This document shows positions 8,530 through 17,096 of a DNA stretch of 64,000 nucleotides, in pieces. The notes under the pieces were generated by a model. That model was not told where the DNA came from. It saw nothing but the letters and a program-made list of their open reading frames with translations, and searched no databases. Numbering within the stretch: position 1 is the first letter of the stretch; each line of letters starts with the position of its first letter. Both the position numbers and the translations under genes were made by a program. Source of the stretch: Bacillus sp. PAMC26568 (GTDB taxonomy: Bacteria > Bacillota > Bacilli > Bacillales > Bacillaceae); contig NZ_CP060137.1 in NCBI RefSeq assembly GCF_014235785.1, forward strand, positions 2,480,001 through 2,544,000. Reading direction: 5' to 3'.

Positions 8530-10086
8530 CGCATATTCAACAGCTCTCGTTTCACGGATAACTGTTACTTTAATATGACCAGGATAATCCAATTCTTCTT
8601 CAATTCGCTTACGGATATCACGTGCTAATCGGTGTGCCTGAAGATCGTCAATTGTATCTGGTTTAACCATGATACGGACTTCACGACCCGCCTGAATGGC
8701 AAACGATTTTTCGACACCTTCGTATGACTCTGAAATCTCTTCAAGCTTCTCTAAACGTCGAATATAGTTTTCGAGCGTTTCACTTCTTGCACCTGGACGA
8801 GCTGCTGACAACGCGTCTGCTGCAGCAACCAGAACCGCAATGATTGAAGTTGGCTCTTGATCGCCATGATGGGAAGCAATACTGTTGATGACCACTGGAT
8901 GTTCCTTGTACTTAGTAGCAAGTTCCACTCCGATTTCAACATGACTTCCTTCTACTTCATGGTCAATCGCTTTTCCAATATCGTGCAATAAGCCTGCCCG
9001 TTTGGCAAGTGTAACATCTTCACCCAGTTCTGCAGCCATGAGCCCTGATAGATAGGCCACTTCCATGGAATGCTTTAGAACATTTTGACCGTAGCTCGTT
9101 CTGAACTTCAACCGGCCCATGATCTTGATTAAATCTGGATGGAGCCCGTGAACACCAACTTCAAATGTTGTCTGCTCACCAACTTCACGAATGTACTCAT
9201 CAACCTCGCGGCGAGATTTATCAACCATTTCTTCAATACGTGCCGGATGGATACGTCCATCTTGAACAAGCTTGTCCAGTGCAATTCTGGCGGTTTCCCT
9301 GCGAATTGGATCAAAACCAGATAGGATAACAGCCTCTGGCGTATCATCAATAATCAGATCTATCCCAGTAAGCGTTTCAAGTGTACGTATGTTACGTCCT
9401 TCACGTCCGATAATTCGGCCTTTCATCTCATCATTAGGCAGGTTAACGACAGATACGGTTGTTTCAGCTACATGATCAGCTGCACAACGCTGGATGGCAA
9501 GGGAAAGAATTTCTTTCGCTCTTTTATCCGATTCTTCTTTCGCACGGTTTTCGCTTTCTTTAACTGTTACCGCGATATCATGTGAAAGTTCATTTTCAAC
9601 TTTTTCGAGAATGATCTGCTTAGCCTCTTCACGAGTCAAGCTGGAAATACGTTCAAGCTCTGCTTGCTGTTTGCGCACCATCTCGTCCACTTTGCTTTCC
9701 ATCTCTTCAATATGCTGTTGTCTTTCATTTAGAGAATCTTCCTTTTTCTCAAGCATGTTCTCACGCTTGTCTAAAGATTCATTCTTACGATCAAGATTCT
9801 CTTCTTTTTGTAATAAGCGATTTTCTTGTTTTTGCAGCTCATTTCGCCGTTCACGAATTTCTTGCTCTGCTTCTGTTCGAAGCTTGTGAATATCGTCCTT
9901 AGCTTCCAGCAACGCTTCTTTCTTCGTTGCTTCAGCATCACGCCTCGCTTCTTCAAGAATCTGCTCAGCTGTTCCTTTCGCACCGGCAATTTTCGCTTCT
10001 GCAAAGGATTTACGAACAAAATAGCCAACAACTGCACCGACGATTAGGCCAAGCAAAATGGAGATGATCATTGTAATGGGATCCAT
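8524..10086 (-). CDS. rny: Ribonuclease Y
   Basis: Membrane-anchored endoribonuclease that initiates mRNA decay and works with RNase J, PNPase and partner proteins. Domains in order: an N-terminal membrane helix (about 5-25, [19 protein letters not shown]), a long charged coiled coil (about 35-205), a KH domain with [15 protein letters not shown] (near 225), and an HD domain with [15 protein letters not shown] (near 370). I choose the second ATG, at 10086 (MDPITMI): it lies 7 nt after the AGGAGG core and gives 520 residues, the same as B. subtilis. The ATG at 10089 is immediately adjacent. It has its own strong promoter at 10282-10310. Confidence 0.96.
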   Translation of the reverse strand: MDPITMIISILLGLIVGAVVGYFVRKSFAEAKIAGAKGTAEQILEEARRDAEATKKEALLEAKDDIHKLRTEAEQEIRERRNELQKQENRLLQKEENLDRKNESLDKRENMLEKKEDSLNERQQHIEEMESKVDEMVRKQQAELERISSLTREEAKQIILEKVENELSHDIAVTVKESENRAKEESDKRAKEILSLAIQRCAADHVAETTVSVVNLPNDEMKGRIIGREGRNIRTLETLTGIDLIIDDTPEAVILSGFDPIRRETARIALDKLVQDGRIHPARIEEMVDKSRREVDEYIREVGEQTTFEVGVHGLHPDLIKIMGRLKFRTSYGQNVLKHSMEVAYLSGLMAAELGEDVTLAKRAGLLHDIGKAIDHEVEGSHVEIGVELATKYKEHPVVINSIASHHGDQEPTSIIAVLVAAADALSAARPGARSETLENYIRRLEKLEEISESYEGVEKSFAIQAGREVRIMVKPDTIDDLQAHRLARDIRKRIEEELDYPGHIKVTVIRETRAVEYAK

Positions 10087-10281
10087 CATTTCACCTCCTC
10101 TTGCTATGAACTTGTTTCTTGCTAGATTTAAGTGTCGGCATGTATATTGTACAAAGTTCTTCAACATACAGCACAAAGCTTAAGGGTTTCATGGAGACTC
10201 TGCAACTATCCGTTTGCAGCTGTCAACATTTGCTTTCATAGTGCCTCGCTAAAAGTTCTAACAAAATAATAATACACCCTA

Positions 10282-10310
10282 ATTGTAAATGTGTGAAATT
10301 TTCTTGTCAA
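10282..10310 (-). promoter_or_regulatory. Strong sigma-A promoter of rny
   Basis: Minus-strand TTGACA (10305-10310), 17-bp spacer, TACAAT (10282-10287), almost consensus, about 195 nt upstream of the rny start. The roughly 370-nt gap between rny and recA (10087-10457) otherwise holds only the recA terminator and a weak CTGCAA/TTGCAG hairpin in the rny leader (near 10200). Confidence 0.75.
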
Positions 10311-10432
10311 GCCTGCCATTCTGGCGTTTTTAGAGCAATTGAGAATTTTCAGGTATTGACTTTCATTTCTTAAACAGGAAATGTCAGGATTGCTTAATAG
10401 ACATTGATAATATAACCATATGATTGCGTACA

Positions 10433-10459
10433 AAAAAGAGGCGAATATCGCCTCTTTTT
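10433..10459 (-). terminator. Intrinsic terminator of recA
   Basis: Perfect 12-bp stem AAAAAGAGGCGA/TCGCCTCTTTTT with a 3-nt loop. It begins at the recA stop codon (10458-10460) and runs into a T run on the minus strand. Confidence 0.9.
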
Positions 10460-11495
10460 AATCTTCTAACAGATCCAGTTCTTCTTGACCTTCAGGAACT
10501 GTAACGTCCGCATCCAAGCCATAGTGGCTGCGGATTTTCTCTTGTATTTCAAGACGGATGCTTGGATTTTCTTTTAAGAAAATTTTCGCATTTTCTCTTC
10601 CTTGACCTAGGCGTTCTTCGTTATAAGAATACCATGACCCGCTCTTTTGAACGATATCAATTTCAGTTCCAAGATCAACGATTTCGCCTTCTTTTGAAAT
10701 TCCTTCTCCGTACATAATATCAACCTCAGCAACACGGAACGGCGGAGCTACCTTGTTTTTAACGACTTTGATCTTTGTTTTATTTCCGACCATTTCATTT
10801 CCCTGTTTCAATGTTTCAGCACGGCGAACTTCTAAACGTACAGAGGAATAGAACTTCAATGCGCGTCCGCCTGGAGTTGTTTCAGGATTACCGAACATGA
10901 CTCCGACTTTTTCACGGATTTGGTTAATGAAGATGGCAATTGTTTTTGATTTGCTGATTGCTCCGGAAAGTTTACGCAATGCCTGGGACATAAGACGCGC
11001 TTGCAAACCAACATGAGCATCTCCCATTTCACCCTCAATTTCAGCTTTTGGAACTAAAGCTGCAACAGAGTCAATGACCAAAATATCAACTGCTCCGCTT
11101 CGAACAAGAGCTTCTGCAATTTCTAGCGCCTGCTCTCCTGTATCAGGCTGAGAAAGCAGCAGCTCATCTATGTTAACACCTAATTTTTGTGCATAAACAG
11201 GATCAAGTGCATGTTCAGCATCAATAAATGCTGCTTGTCCGCCCTGCTGCTGAACTTCTGCAATGGCATGAAGAGCAACAGTTGTTTTACCTGAACTTTC
11301 AGGTCCATAGATTTCTATAATTCTTCCACGCGGATATCCGCCAACACCAAGTGCTGTATCAAGTGCCAGCGAACCGCTTGGAGATGTAGAGATCTTCCGG
11401 TCAGTCTGTTCACCGAGCTTCATAATTGAACCTTTACCAAATTGCTTTTCTATTTGTTTCAGTGCCATTTCTAAGGCAGCTTGACGATCACTCAC
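10458..11495 (-). CDS. recA: Recombinase RecA
   Basis: DNA strand-exchange protein and co-protease of the SOS response. Visible are the Walker A motif [10 protein letters not shown] near residue 66, Walker [13 protein letters not shown] near 140, the MAW-type signature [10 protein letters not shown] and an acidic C-terminus (EELDLLED). The start is the GTG at 11495 ([14 protein letters not shown]), seven nt after AAAGGAGG, giving 345 residues. The longer open frame to a TTG at 11519 is not needed. A LexA box and a sigma-A promoter lie immediately upstream, so SOS induction is expected. No intein or frame break is seen. Confidence 0.98.
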   Translation of the reverse strand: MSDRQAALEMALKQIEKQFGKGSIMKLGEQTDRKISTSPSGSLALDTALGVGGYPRGRIIEIYGPESSGKTTVALHAIAEVQQQGGQAAFIDAEHALDPVYAQKLGVNIDELLLSQPDTGEQALEIAEALVRSGAVDILVIDSVAALVPKAEIEGEMGDAHVGLQARLMSQALRKLSGAISKSKTIAIFINQIREKVGVMFGNPETTPGGRALKFYSSVRLEVRRAETLKQGNEMVGNKTKIKVVKNKVAPPFRVAEVDIMYGEGISKEGEIVDLGTEIDIVQKSGSWYSYNEERLGQGRENAKIFLKENPSIRLEIQEKIRSHYGLDADVTVPEGQEELDLLED

Positions 11496-11528
11496 TGAGT
11501 TTCCTCCTTTAGTTATCAACCTATTAAT

Positions 11529-11557
11529 AATATACCTTTTATTTTAACGTTTGACAA
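11529..11557 (-). promoter_or_regulatory. recA promoter
   Basis: Minus-strand TTGTCA (11552-11557), 17-bp spacer, TATATT (11529-11534). Initiation would fall about 25 nt before the recA GTG, giving a very short leader that contains the ribosome-binding site. Confidence 0.7.
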
Positions 11558-11565
11558 GTAAAAAA

Positions 11566-11579
11566 CGAACATTTATTCG
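11566..11579 (-). promoter_or_regulatory. LexA (DinR) SOS box upstream of recA
   Basis: CGAATAAATGTTCG on the minus strand matches the Bacillus SOS box (CGAAC-N4-GTTCG) with one half-site change and closely resembles the B. subtilis recA operator. It ends 8 bp upstream of the -35 element. Confidence 0.8.
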
Positions 11580-11719
11580 GTTTTTTTACGTTAGGAAATA
11601 GCTTGAAAATATGATTTTCTCTAATAGAAAAAGAGATTTTGAACATCTTTTACTCTGCTAAAATATGATTATTGATTTTCTTAGGCTGTTTTCGCAATGA
11701 ATGTTGTTTTTGGTTATAA

Positions 11720-11857
11720 AGTTCACCCGTAGATTTCCGCTGCAGGCACATACTTTCCCTGGGGAGGGATGGGAGCCTCCTCGGCTATGCCTGTGTGGTC
11801 TCCCATTCCCCTCTATTTCCCGCAGGAGTCAAGTGCTTTCCGCTCAATCCACTAAAG
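11720..11857. repeat. Imperfect palindromic intergenic repeat of the Bacillaceae type
   Basis: About 135 bp, more GC-rich than its surroundings. It begins near CGTAGATTTCCGCTGCAGGC and ends near CCCGCAGGAGTCAAGTGC. The core folds on GGGATGGGAG pairing with CTCCCATTCCC around a middle part containing CCTCCTCGGCTATGCCTG. I recognise the pattern from many Bacillaceae genomes, where such elements recur between genes, but I cannot count copies here. It lies in the 432-nt gap between recA and cinA, which also contains the recA promoter and LexA box. Confidence 0.65.
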
Positions 11858-11917
11858 TTTTTAATCATTTTTTCTAAAAGCAACAAACTTTACGAAAAGA
11901 GCCTTTTCTTAAAAAGA

Positions 11918-11944
11918 AAAATACAGCTTATTTTGCTGTATTTT
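11918..11944 (-). terminator. Intrinsic terminator of cinA
   Basis: Perfect 10-bp stem AAAATACAGC/GCTGTATTTT with a 7-nt loop, followed by TTTCTTTTT on the minus strand. It overlaps the cinA stop codon (11928-11930). Confidence 0.85.
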
Positions 11945-13184
11945 CCATTAAAGCTTTTATGAGCAAGTAACATCCATATTTTACAGTGCGTTTTCTTATG
12001 TTGTTCCGGTGTCCCGCAAGATGAAGAAGTACAGACTTGGCTGGCTGATTTGCAAAAGATAAGCCAATGTACACCGTACCCGGCTCTTTTCCTTCCACAG
12101 GATCTTCACCTGCAATGCCGGTAAAGCTGATGCCGATATCACTGTTTGTCATTTTTCTAATCTGTTCTGCCATTTCTCTTGCACATTGCTCACTTACAGC
12201 TCCGTGGTTTTCAAGTGTCTCTTTAGAAACCTTTAAGATGGATTGCTTTACTTCGTTTGTGTAGCAGACAATTGTCCCTTTAAAAACATCAGATGTACCT
12301 TTAACGGCTGTTAGGTGATCTGAAAAAAGGCCTCCAGTCAAACTTTCCGCAGCTGATATAGTCATGTCCCTTTGTCTGAGATGTCTGAGCAATTCATCAG
12401 CAAGCGTAGTCTGGTCGTACCCGTAAAAATAAGTGCCAGCCCTGCTGTTTATCGTTTTCTCCATCTCATTAATCAGACGGACTGCTTCAGCTTCATTTTG
12501 GTGGCGTGCCGTTAATCTCAGCGTCACTTCCCCATCACCTGCGAGCGGAGCAATTGTGGGGTTGGTTTGGGCATCAATCAAATCCTGAATATCCGTCTCA
12601 AGCTGCGATTCGCCTATACCAAAATAACGTAAAACTCTTGAAATGATTTTTTCATTCTGACCAAGCTTCTCTCTAAAATAAGGCAGGCCAAAGTTCAGAA
12701 ACATTGGCTTCATCTCGCTTGGCGGGCCAGGGAGAAGCATATAGATGCTCTGATCAGCTTCTATTGCCATTCCCGGTGCCATCCCGTGCTCATTCTTCAA
12801 TATATGGGATCCTTCAAGGACAAGAGCTTGTTTTTTGTTATTTTCAGACATGCTTCTTTTCACTCTGACAAAGTAATCTTCAATGCTTGATAATGCCTCT
12901 TGATCAGTCACAAGTTTTCTGCCCAGTATATTTGCAATCGTTTCTTTCGTTAAATCATCCTTCGTTGGGCCAAGACCGCCTGTAAAAATAATAATATTTG
13001 AACGCTGTTTTGCAATATTCACTGCCTGCTCAAGCCTGGCTGGGTTATCGCCGACAACAGTGTGATAATAAACATTAAGCCCATTTTCGGCAAGCTGCTG
13101 GGATAAAAACTGTGCATTTGAATTCACAATTTGTCCCAAAAGCAATTCTGAACCGACTGCAATGATTTCAGTTTTAGTCTCCAC
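11928..13184 (-). CDS. cinA: CinA family nicotinamide-nucleotide amidohydrolase/ADP-ribose pyrophosphatase-like protein
   Basis: Two-domain CinA (418 residues): an N-terminal molybdopterin-binding-like domain ([18 protein letters not shown], then [15 protein letters not shown] near residue 75) and a C-terminal PncC-type domain ([15 protein letters not shown] near 280, then [12 protein letters not shown]). The family recycles pyridine nucleotides, and its gene is classically linked to recA and competence. The start is the GTG at 13184 after GGGGGAG. It lies between pgsA and recA as in B. subtilis, but here has its own terminator and a repeat element before recA. Confidence 0.92.
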   Translation of the reverse strand: METKTEIIAVGSELLLGQIVNSNAQFLSQQLAENGLNVYYHTVVGDNPARLEQAVNIAKQRSNIIIFTGGLGPTKDDLTKETIANILGRKLVTDQEALSSIEDYFVRVKRSMSENNKKQALVLEGSHILKNEHGMAPGMAIEADQSIYMLLPGPPSEMKPMFLNFGLPYFREKLGQNEKIISRVLRYFGIGESQLETDIQDLIDAQTNPTIAPLAGDGEVTLRLTARHQNEAEAVRLINEMEKTINSRAGTYFYGYDQTTLADELLRHLRQRDMTISAAESLTGGLFSDHLTAVKGTSDVFKGTIVCYTNEVKQSILKVSKETLENHGAVSEQCAREMAEQIRKMTNSDIGISFTGIAGEDPVEGKEPGTVYIGLSFANQPAKSVLLHLAGHRNNIRKRTVKYGCYLLIKALMENTAK

Positions 13185-13209
13185 TTTTACTCCCCCTGAT
13201 AATGAAGAA

Positions 13210-13788
13210 TTACTTTGAATTTAATAATGCTGCTTTGTTCTTTGCAAAATAGTCCCACCCTGAATAAACAGTAAAGAATAGTGCTACCCATAAAGAAATT
13301 GTTGCAAACGGAAATGAAATAAAAGTAAATGGAATGTTATGCAGCAGCAAGGCGGAGATCGCAATAATCTGAGCCCATGTCTTAATTTTTCCGAGCATGT
13401 TTGCCGCAACCACTTCACCTTCACCTGCAAGAACAAGACGCAGTCCTGTCACAGCGAATTCACGGCTGATAATAATAATCACGATCCAAGCTGGCGCTTG
13501 CCCAAGCTCCACTAAAATAATCAGTGCAGCAGAAACAAGAAGCTTATCTGCAAGCGGATCTAAAAATTTTCCCAAATTTGTGACCATATTCAGCTTCCTT
13601 GCGTAATACCCGTCAATCCAATCCGTAGTAGAGGCTATTATGAATAATAGTGCTCCTGCTAAATGGGTGACTGGAATGGAAGAGTCAGCTATAGTCACGA
13701 TGCCCCAATCAAACGGAGCGAGCATTATCACCATAAAAACTGGGATTAAAAGGATTCTTGAGACGGTGATGCGATTAGGTAAATTCAT
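13210..13788 (-). CDS. pgsA: CDP-diacylglycerol-glycerol-3-phosphate 3-phosphatidyltransferase
   Basis: Integral membrane enzyme committing CDP-diacylglycerol to phosphatidylglycerol; cdsA, which makes its substrate, is also in this window. The 192 residues carry the CDP-alcohol phosphotransferase signature in [13 protein letters not shown]...[10 protein letters not shown] (near residues 58-84, with the conserved aspartates). Several hydrophobic helices follow. The ATG at 13788 follows GAGG by 8 nt. It is 25 nt upstream of cinA and probably cotranscribed with it. Confidence 0.95.
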   Translation of the reverse strand: MNLPNRITVSRILLIPVFMVIMLAPFDWGIVTIADSSIPVTHLAGALLFIIASTTDWIDGYYARKLNMVTNLGKFLDPLADKLLVSAALIILVELGQAPAWIVIIIISREFAVTGLRLVLAGEGEVVAANMLGKIKTWAQIIAISALLLHNIPFTFISFPFATISLWVALFFTVYSGWDYFAKNKAALLNSK

Positions 13789-13845
13789 CTTTTTTTCCTC
13801 CAGAAATGTAAAAGTATGTATCAGAAAATATAAAAGAAAGAAAAA

Positions 13846-13862
13846 GCCATCTTGAAGATGAC
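13846..13862 (-). terminator. Short hairpin with T run after ymfM
   Basis: CATCT/AGATG stem with a 3-nt loop plus an outer G-C pair, followed on the minus strand by CTTTTTCTTTC. It lies immediately after the ymfM stop. The short stem suggests weak or partial termination before pgsA. Confidence 0.5.
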
Positions 13863-13863
13863 T

Positions 13864-14763
13864 TTACTCCTTAGTATATACAATCTGCATATCTTGTCTT
13901 ACTGTTTTTTTAGGATCAATTTGATATTCTACAGGCTGTCCATTTACTTTAACCTCTGCAGCAGAAGCATTTCCAATCACAATAAATGCTTCTGTTTCAT
14001 TTGTAAAATCATGGGCTTCAGTCTGATCCTTCTGAAGCATGCCGCTGTAGAATTTTTTTCCTTCGGCATTTCGGATTTCAATCCAGGTTTCTCCCTTAGA
14101 GGTAACTTCGAGCTGGAATTTATCCGCTTTTTTCAATTCATACACAGCTTTTCTGGCCGTTTTTTCTTTAAACGTCAATTCTTGAACAGATTCAGCAGGT
14201 TTTTCTTCTGCTGCCTTGTCATCTGTCTTGCCAGTATCATCAGCTTGTTGTTTTTCTTCCTGTTCTTTTGTGCCATCAGATGCTTTCTCATCATTCTCAA
14301 TTGAATCATACTCATTTTCCCCGCTGGAAATTTGCTGACCCCGGCTGGAATTCTCTTCAGCTCCGTTTGGCTTGTCCTTTTGCACAAAAATCCAAATGAC
14401 GACAGCCACCAGCAAAAGCAATACAATGATTAAAATTCTCGGCAAAATCTCCAAAGCCTTTGAAGCAGACTTAGGAAGTTCTTTATGCGTTTTTACCCTT
14501 GAAAGCTCTGGAGCTTCTTCGGTATGCACGACCGGTATTTCGTTCTTGAACTCGTCAAAAATACGATCTGGATCCAGCCTTACCGCTTCAGCATACTGCT
14601 TTATGAACGCACGCACATAGAAATTGCCGGGCATAATGCTGTAATTGCCTTCTTCAATGCCAATTAAATATCTCTTTTGAATTTTTGTCATTGCCTGGAG
14701 ATCGTCAAGACTTATGCTTCGCTCTTCCCGCGCTTGTTTTAGTCGATTCCCTAGTTCACTCAA
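13864..14763 (-). CDS. ymfM: RodZ-like membrane protein with N-terminal helix-turn-helix (YmfM)
   Basis: Bitopic RodZ-type protein that links the MreB cytoskeleton to cell shape. Domain order: Xre-like HTH (about 1-70, RLKQAREERSISLDDLQ), basic linker, one membrane helix near residues 112-131 (ILIIVLLLLVAVVIWIFVQK), a Glu/Lys/Asp-rich low-complexity stretch (about 140-185), and a C-terminal DUF4115 beta domain. I place the start at the TTG at 14763 (SELGNRLKQ), eight nt after GGAAGG, giving 299 residues. The GTG at 14772 would overlap the ribosome-binding site. Confidence 0.85.
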   Translation of the reverse strand: MSELGNRLKQAREERSISLDDLQAMTKIQKRYLIGIEEGNYSIMPGNFYVRAFIKQYAEAVRLDPDRIFDEFKNEIPVVHTEEAPELSRVKTHKELPKSASKALEILPRILIIVLLLLVAVVIWIFVQKDKPNGAEENSSRGQQISSGENEYDSIENDEKASDGTKEQEEKQQADDTGKTDDKAAEEKPAESVQELTFKEKTARKAVYELKKADKFQLEVTSKGETWIEIRNAEGKKFYSGMLQKDQTEAHDFTNETEAFIVIGNASAAEVKVNGQPVEYQIDPKKTVRQDMQIVYTKE

Positions 14764-14781
14764 CCATAACACCTTCCATAT

Positions 14782-15573
14782 CTAAAAATCAAATCCGGAA
14801 AAACCTGATTCGTCAAACATCTGTGTTCCAGATGCTTCCTCATATGTGATCTTTTCATCCGGATCGTTTCGAAGTTCAATTATATAGTCAAAATCATCGA
14901 GTGTATACTCTGTATTTTGCACAAACATATCTGGATGCTCAACAACTTTTGTCGCAGAGAGCCTCATGATCTCTCTCACAAGCTGCAAATGCTTTTCCGA
15001 ACCTCTTCTTGTAGATACAATGCCATCGATAATAAATACATTATCCACACTGTACTCATCTGCAATCAGCTGACTTCGTATCGTCTGCTTTAATAACGTA
15101 GATGAAACAAAAAGCCACCTCTTGTTGGCACATACACTTGAAGCGACAATTGATTCGGTTTTGCCGACCCGCGGCATGCCTCGGATTCCAATGAGTTTAT
15201 GACCTTCCTGTTTATATAATTCAGCAAGAAAATCAACAAGAAGCCCAAGCTCATCTCTTACAAATCTGAATGTTTTTTTATCATCTGCATCACGCTGTAT
15301 GTATCTCCCGTGGCGAACCGCCAGAGTATCTCTTAATTTAGGCTTTCGTAATTTCGTTACTTTTATATGATCCATAGTGTTCAGGATTGATTCTAGTCTT
15401 TGAATTTGTTCATTGTTTTGGCATTTCAGCAGCAGCCCTCTGCGGCTGTCATCAACACCATTTATCGTCACAATATTTATAGAAAGCATCCCGAGCAGCG
15501 AAGAAATATCCCCAAGCAAACCAGGACGGTTTTTTTGAATTTCGTATTCGAAGTACCATTCGTGCATCTCCAA
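14782..15573 (-). CDS. ymfK: Conserved protein YmfK with ACT-like and P-loop domains (DUF3388)
   Basis: Function unknown. The N-terminal 80 residues look like an ACT-type regulatory fold (YEIQKNRPGLLGDISSLLGM). The C-terminal part has a P-loop-like GIRGMPRVGKTES near residue 150, followed by WLFVSSTLLKQTIRS. The end is acidic and Phe-rich. The frame is open to 15636, but the best ribosome-binding site, AGGGGG, sits 7 nt before the TTG at 15573 (LEMHEWYF), giving 263 residues; the ATG at 15567 is the alternative. It lies 18 nt upstream of ymfM and is probably cotranscribed with it. Confidence 0.75.
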   Translation of the reverse strand: MEMHEWYFEYEIQKNRPGLLGDISSLLGMLSINIVTINGVDDSRRGLLLKCQNNEQIQRLESILNTMDHIKVTKLRKPKLRDTLAVRHGRYIQRDADDKKTFRFVRDELGLLVDFLAELYKQEGHKLIGIRGMPRVGKTESIVASSVCANKRWLFVSSTLLKQTIRSQLIADEYSVDNVFIIDGIVSTRRGSEKHLQLVREIMRLSATKVVEHPDMFVQNTEYTLDDFDYIIELRNDPDEKITYEEASGTQMFDESGFSGFDF

Positions 15574-15677
15574 AAAAGGACCCCCTTCAATAACCAGGTC
15601 TATTACACCTATACCCTTATCATAAAGCATTTTCATGAAAGAAGAAAGAACAATTCCTTGACATCCTAAAACAAGGT

Positions 15678-15902
15678 ATGCGGTCCTATGAAATGTGGAA
15701 TCACACGTTTAGCTCAGGCATGGCAGAAAAGGATCCGACAGAAAAGTCCGGTTTTGACTTTACTGGCGGAGCCGTTCTGACCGAGGGGTTAGGCGGTGGA
15801 GCTGGACAATACGAAATGTGGAACCGCCTGTTTAGCTCAGGCATGGCAGAAAAGGATCCGACAGAAAAAGACAGTTTTGCTTTTTCTGATGAAACATTTT
15901 AA
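15678..15902 (+). CDS. Small ORF with two tandem copies of a ~30-residue motif (hypothetical)
   Basis: 74 codons from the ATG at 15678, on the opposite strand to all intact neighbours, in the 412-nt gap between ymfK and ymfJ. Two copies of YEMWN-x2-FSSGMAEKDPTEK are separated by a Gly-rich linker. Several differences between copies are synonymous (TAT/TAC, AAT/AAC, AAG/AAA), which suggests past selection on this reading frame. There is no usable ribosome-binding site: AAGG lies one nt before the ATG. No promoter was recognised. It could be a decayed fragment of a larger repeat protein or a real small gene. I recognise no family. Confidence 0.4.
   Translation: MRSYEMWNHTFSSGMAEKDPTEKSGFDFTGGAVLTEGLGGGAGQYEMWNRLFSSGMAEKDPTEKDSFAFSDETF
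15690..15869. repeat. Pair of direct repeats inside the small ORF
   Basis: The units begin at about 15690 (TATGAAATGTGG) and 15810 (TACGAAATGTGG), a 120-nt period. Each includes an identical stretch of almost 40 nt beginning TTTAGCTCAGGCATGGCAGA and ending in GACAGAAAA. Confidence 0.85.
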
Positions 15903-15963
15903 CCGAGGAGATGAACGAGAGGAAGAGGCTCAAAATCCTCATTAATAAAAAATGAATAGAAAA

Positions 15964-15987
15964 AAGAGAGGACCTGCGTCCCCTCTT
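15964..15987 (-). terminator. Intrinsic terminator of ymfJ
   Basis: Minus-strand hairpin AAGAGGGGAC/GTCCTCTCTT (one mismatch, 4-nt loop) with a following T run. It overlaps the ymfJ stop codon (15986-15988). Confidence 0.8.
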
Positions 15988-16243
15988 ATCTTGTGCCGTT
16001 GTTTTGCACAAGCTTAACCATCATGTTTGCGATTGCATGCTGCTCTTCTTTAGAAGCTACACTCCAAAGATCTGCAAGTACTTTTTCCTGTTCATTTTTT
16101 GGATCAACCTGTTTTGCTAAGTAATCGCCGATTTCATAAGCTAAGTCATTCACAGCTTCTGTTTTCATTCCATCTCCTTCAGCGTGGTGCATGCGATCGC
16201 CAAGGAAGTTTTTCCATTGATCCCAGTTATCTAAAACAGACAT
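15986..16243 (-). CDS. ymfJ: YmfJ, DUF3243 protein
   Basis: Small soluble helical protein of 85 residues, the usual YmfJ length, beginning MSVLDNWDQWKNFLGDRMHH. Function unknown; conserved next to ymfI and ymfK across Bacillus. The ATG at 16243 follows AGGAGGGG by five nt. It ends in its own terminator. Confidence 0.85.
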   Translation of the reverse strand: MSVLDNWDQWKNFLGDRMHHAEGDGMKTEAVNDLAYEIGDYLAKQVDPKNEQEKVLADLWSVASKEEQHAIANMMVKLVQNNGTR

Positions 16244-16324
16244 TATAACCCCTCCTAATTATGTGGAATACAATGTTAGTTTGTCTTGCATGTTCTGTTT
16301 TATACGGCAGTTTTCCGAAAAAAA

Positions 16325-17047
16325 TTAAGCATGCCATCCCCCGTTGATTGAAAGCACCTGACCAGTAATGTAGCCAGCTTTTTTTGATGACAGGAAAACA
16401 GCTGCATCAGCAATCTCATCAGGCTGTCCAATTCGTCCTAAAGGAATTTCTTCAGCAAGATTTATTAGCTCTTCATTTGTAAAAGAATGAAGCATATCTG
16501 TTTCCACAGCTCCCGGAGCTATCGCATTGACTCTTATGCCAGAAGGGGCTACTTCTTTCGCCAGTGCCTTTACAAAAGAATTTTGCCCGCCTTTAACCAT
16601 ACTGTAAAGGACTTCACAAGAAGCTCCGACAATCCCCCAAATGGAAGAAATTACGATAATATTTCCATCTCTTTTATTTACCATTGAAGGGATGATTTCT
16701 TTAGCCAGCATATAGGGACTTGTGATTTGCAGCTGAACCATTTGCTGCACTTCTGCTTCGCTCATATCTGTCATTAACCCATAATAACTCTTCCCGCTGT
16801 TTAAAATCAGCAGGTCAACCTTGTGATTAAGCTGACTAATGAGTTTTTTTACACCATCCTGTACAGATAAATCTGCATTCACTATCATGCATTCTGTCTT
16901 GTCCGAAAGCTGATGGATAAGCTGATTGATGCTTTTTTCATTTTGATGATAATGCAGATATAAGATATAACCTTCCGATGCAAGCTTCTTCGAGATTGCT
17001 TTGCCAATACCTCCGCTTGCACCCGTAATCAATGCTACTTTCTTCAT
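16325..17047 (-). CDS. ymfI: Short-chain dehydrogenase/reductase YmfI (EF-P 5-aminopentanone reductase)
   Basis: 240-residue SDR. The cofactor motif TGASGGIGKA is at residues 8-17, a catalytic-serine region at VISSIWGIVG (near 132), and YxxxK in LYSMVKGG (near 147). It ends in the SDR-type GQVLSINGGWHA. In B. subtilis the YmfI orthologue reduces the 5-aminopentanone group on EF-P lysine to 5-aminopentanol, which is needed for active EF-P; older annotation calls it a FabG-like 3-oxoacyl-ACP reductase. The position next to ymfJ/ymfH supports YmfI. ATG at 17047 after AAGGAG. Confidence 0.85.
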   Translation of the reverse strand: MKKVALITGASGGIGKAISKKLASEGYILYLHYHQNEKSINQLIHQLSDKTECMIVNADLSVQDGVKKLISQLNHKVDLLILNSGKSYYGLMTDMSEAEVQQMVQLQITSPYMLAKEIIPSMVNKRDGNIIVISSIWGIVGASCEVLYSMVKGGQNSFVKALAKEVAPSGIRVNAIAPGAVETDMLHSFTNEELINLAEEIPLGRIGQPDEIADAAVFLSSKKAGYITGQVLSINGGWHA

Positions 17048-17071
17048 GTGTATCTCCTTTATTCAAGCGAT

Positions 17072-17095
17072 AAAAAAACATCCTAAAAAGGATGC
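17072..17095 (-). terminator. Intrinsic terminator of the ymfF-ymfH operon
   Basis: CATCCT/AGGATG stem with an AAAA loop and a seven-T tail on the minus strand, in the 49-nt gap between ymfH and ymfI. The short stem leaves read-through into ymfI possible. Confidence 0.65.
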
Positions 17096-17096
17096 T

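Noticed and set aside
9494-9889. 131-codon plus-strand frame inside rny
   Set aside because: Reverse reading of the RNase Y coiled-coil region; Ser/Cys/Phe-rich shadow without start signals.
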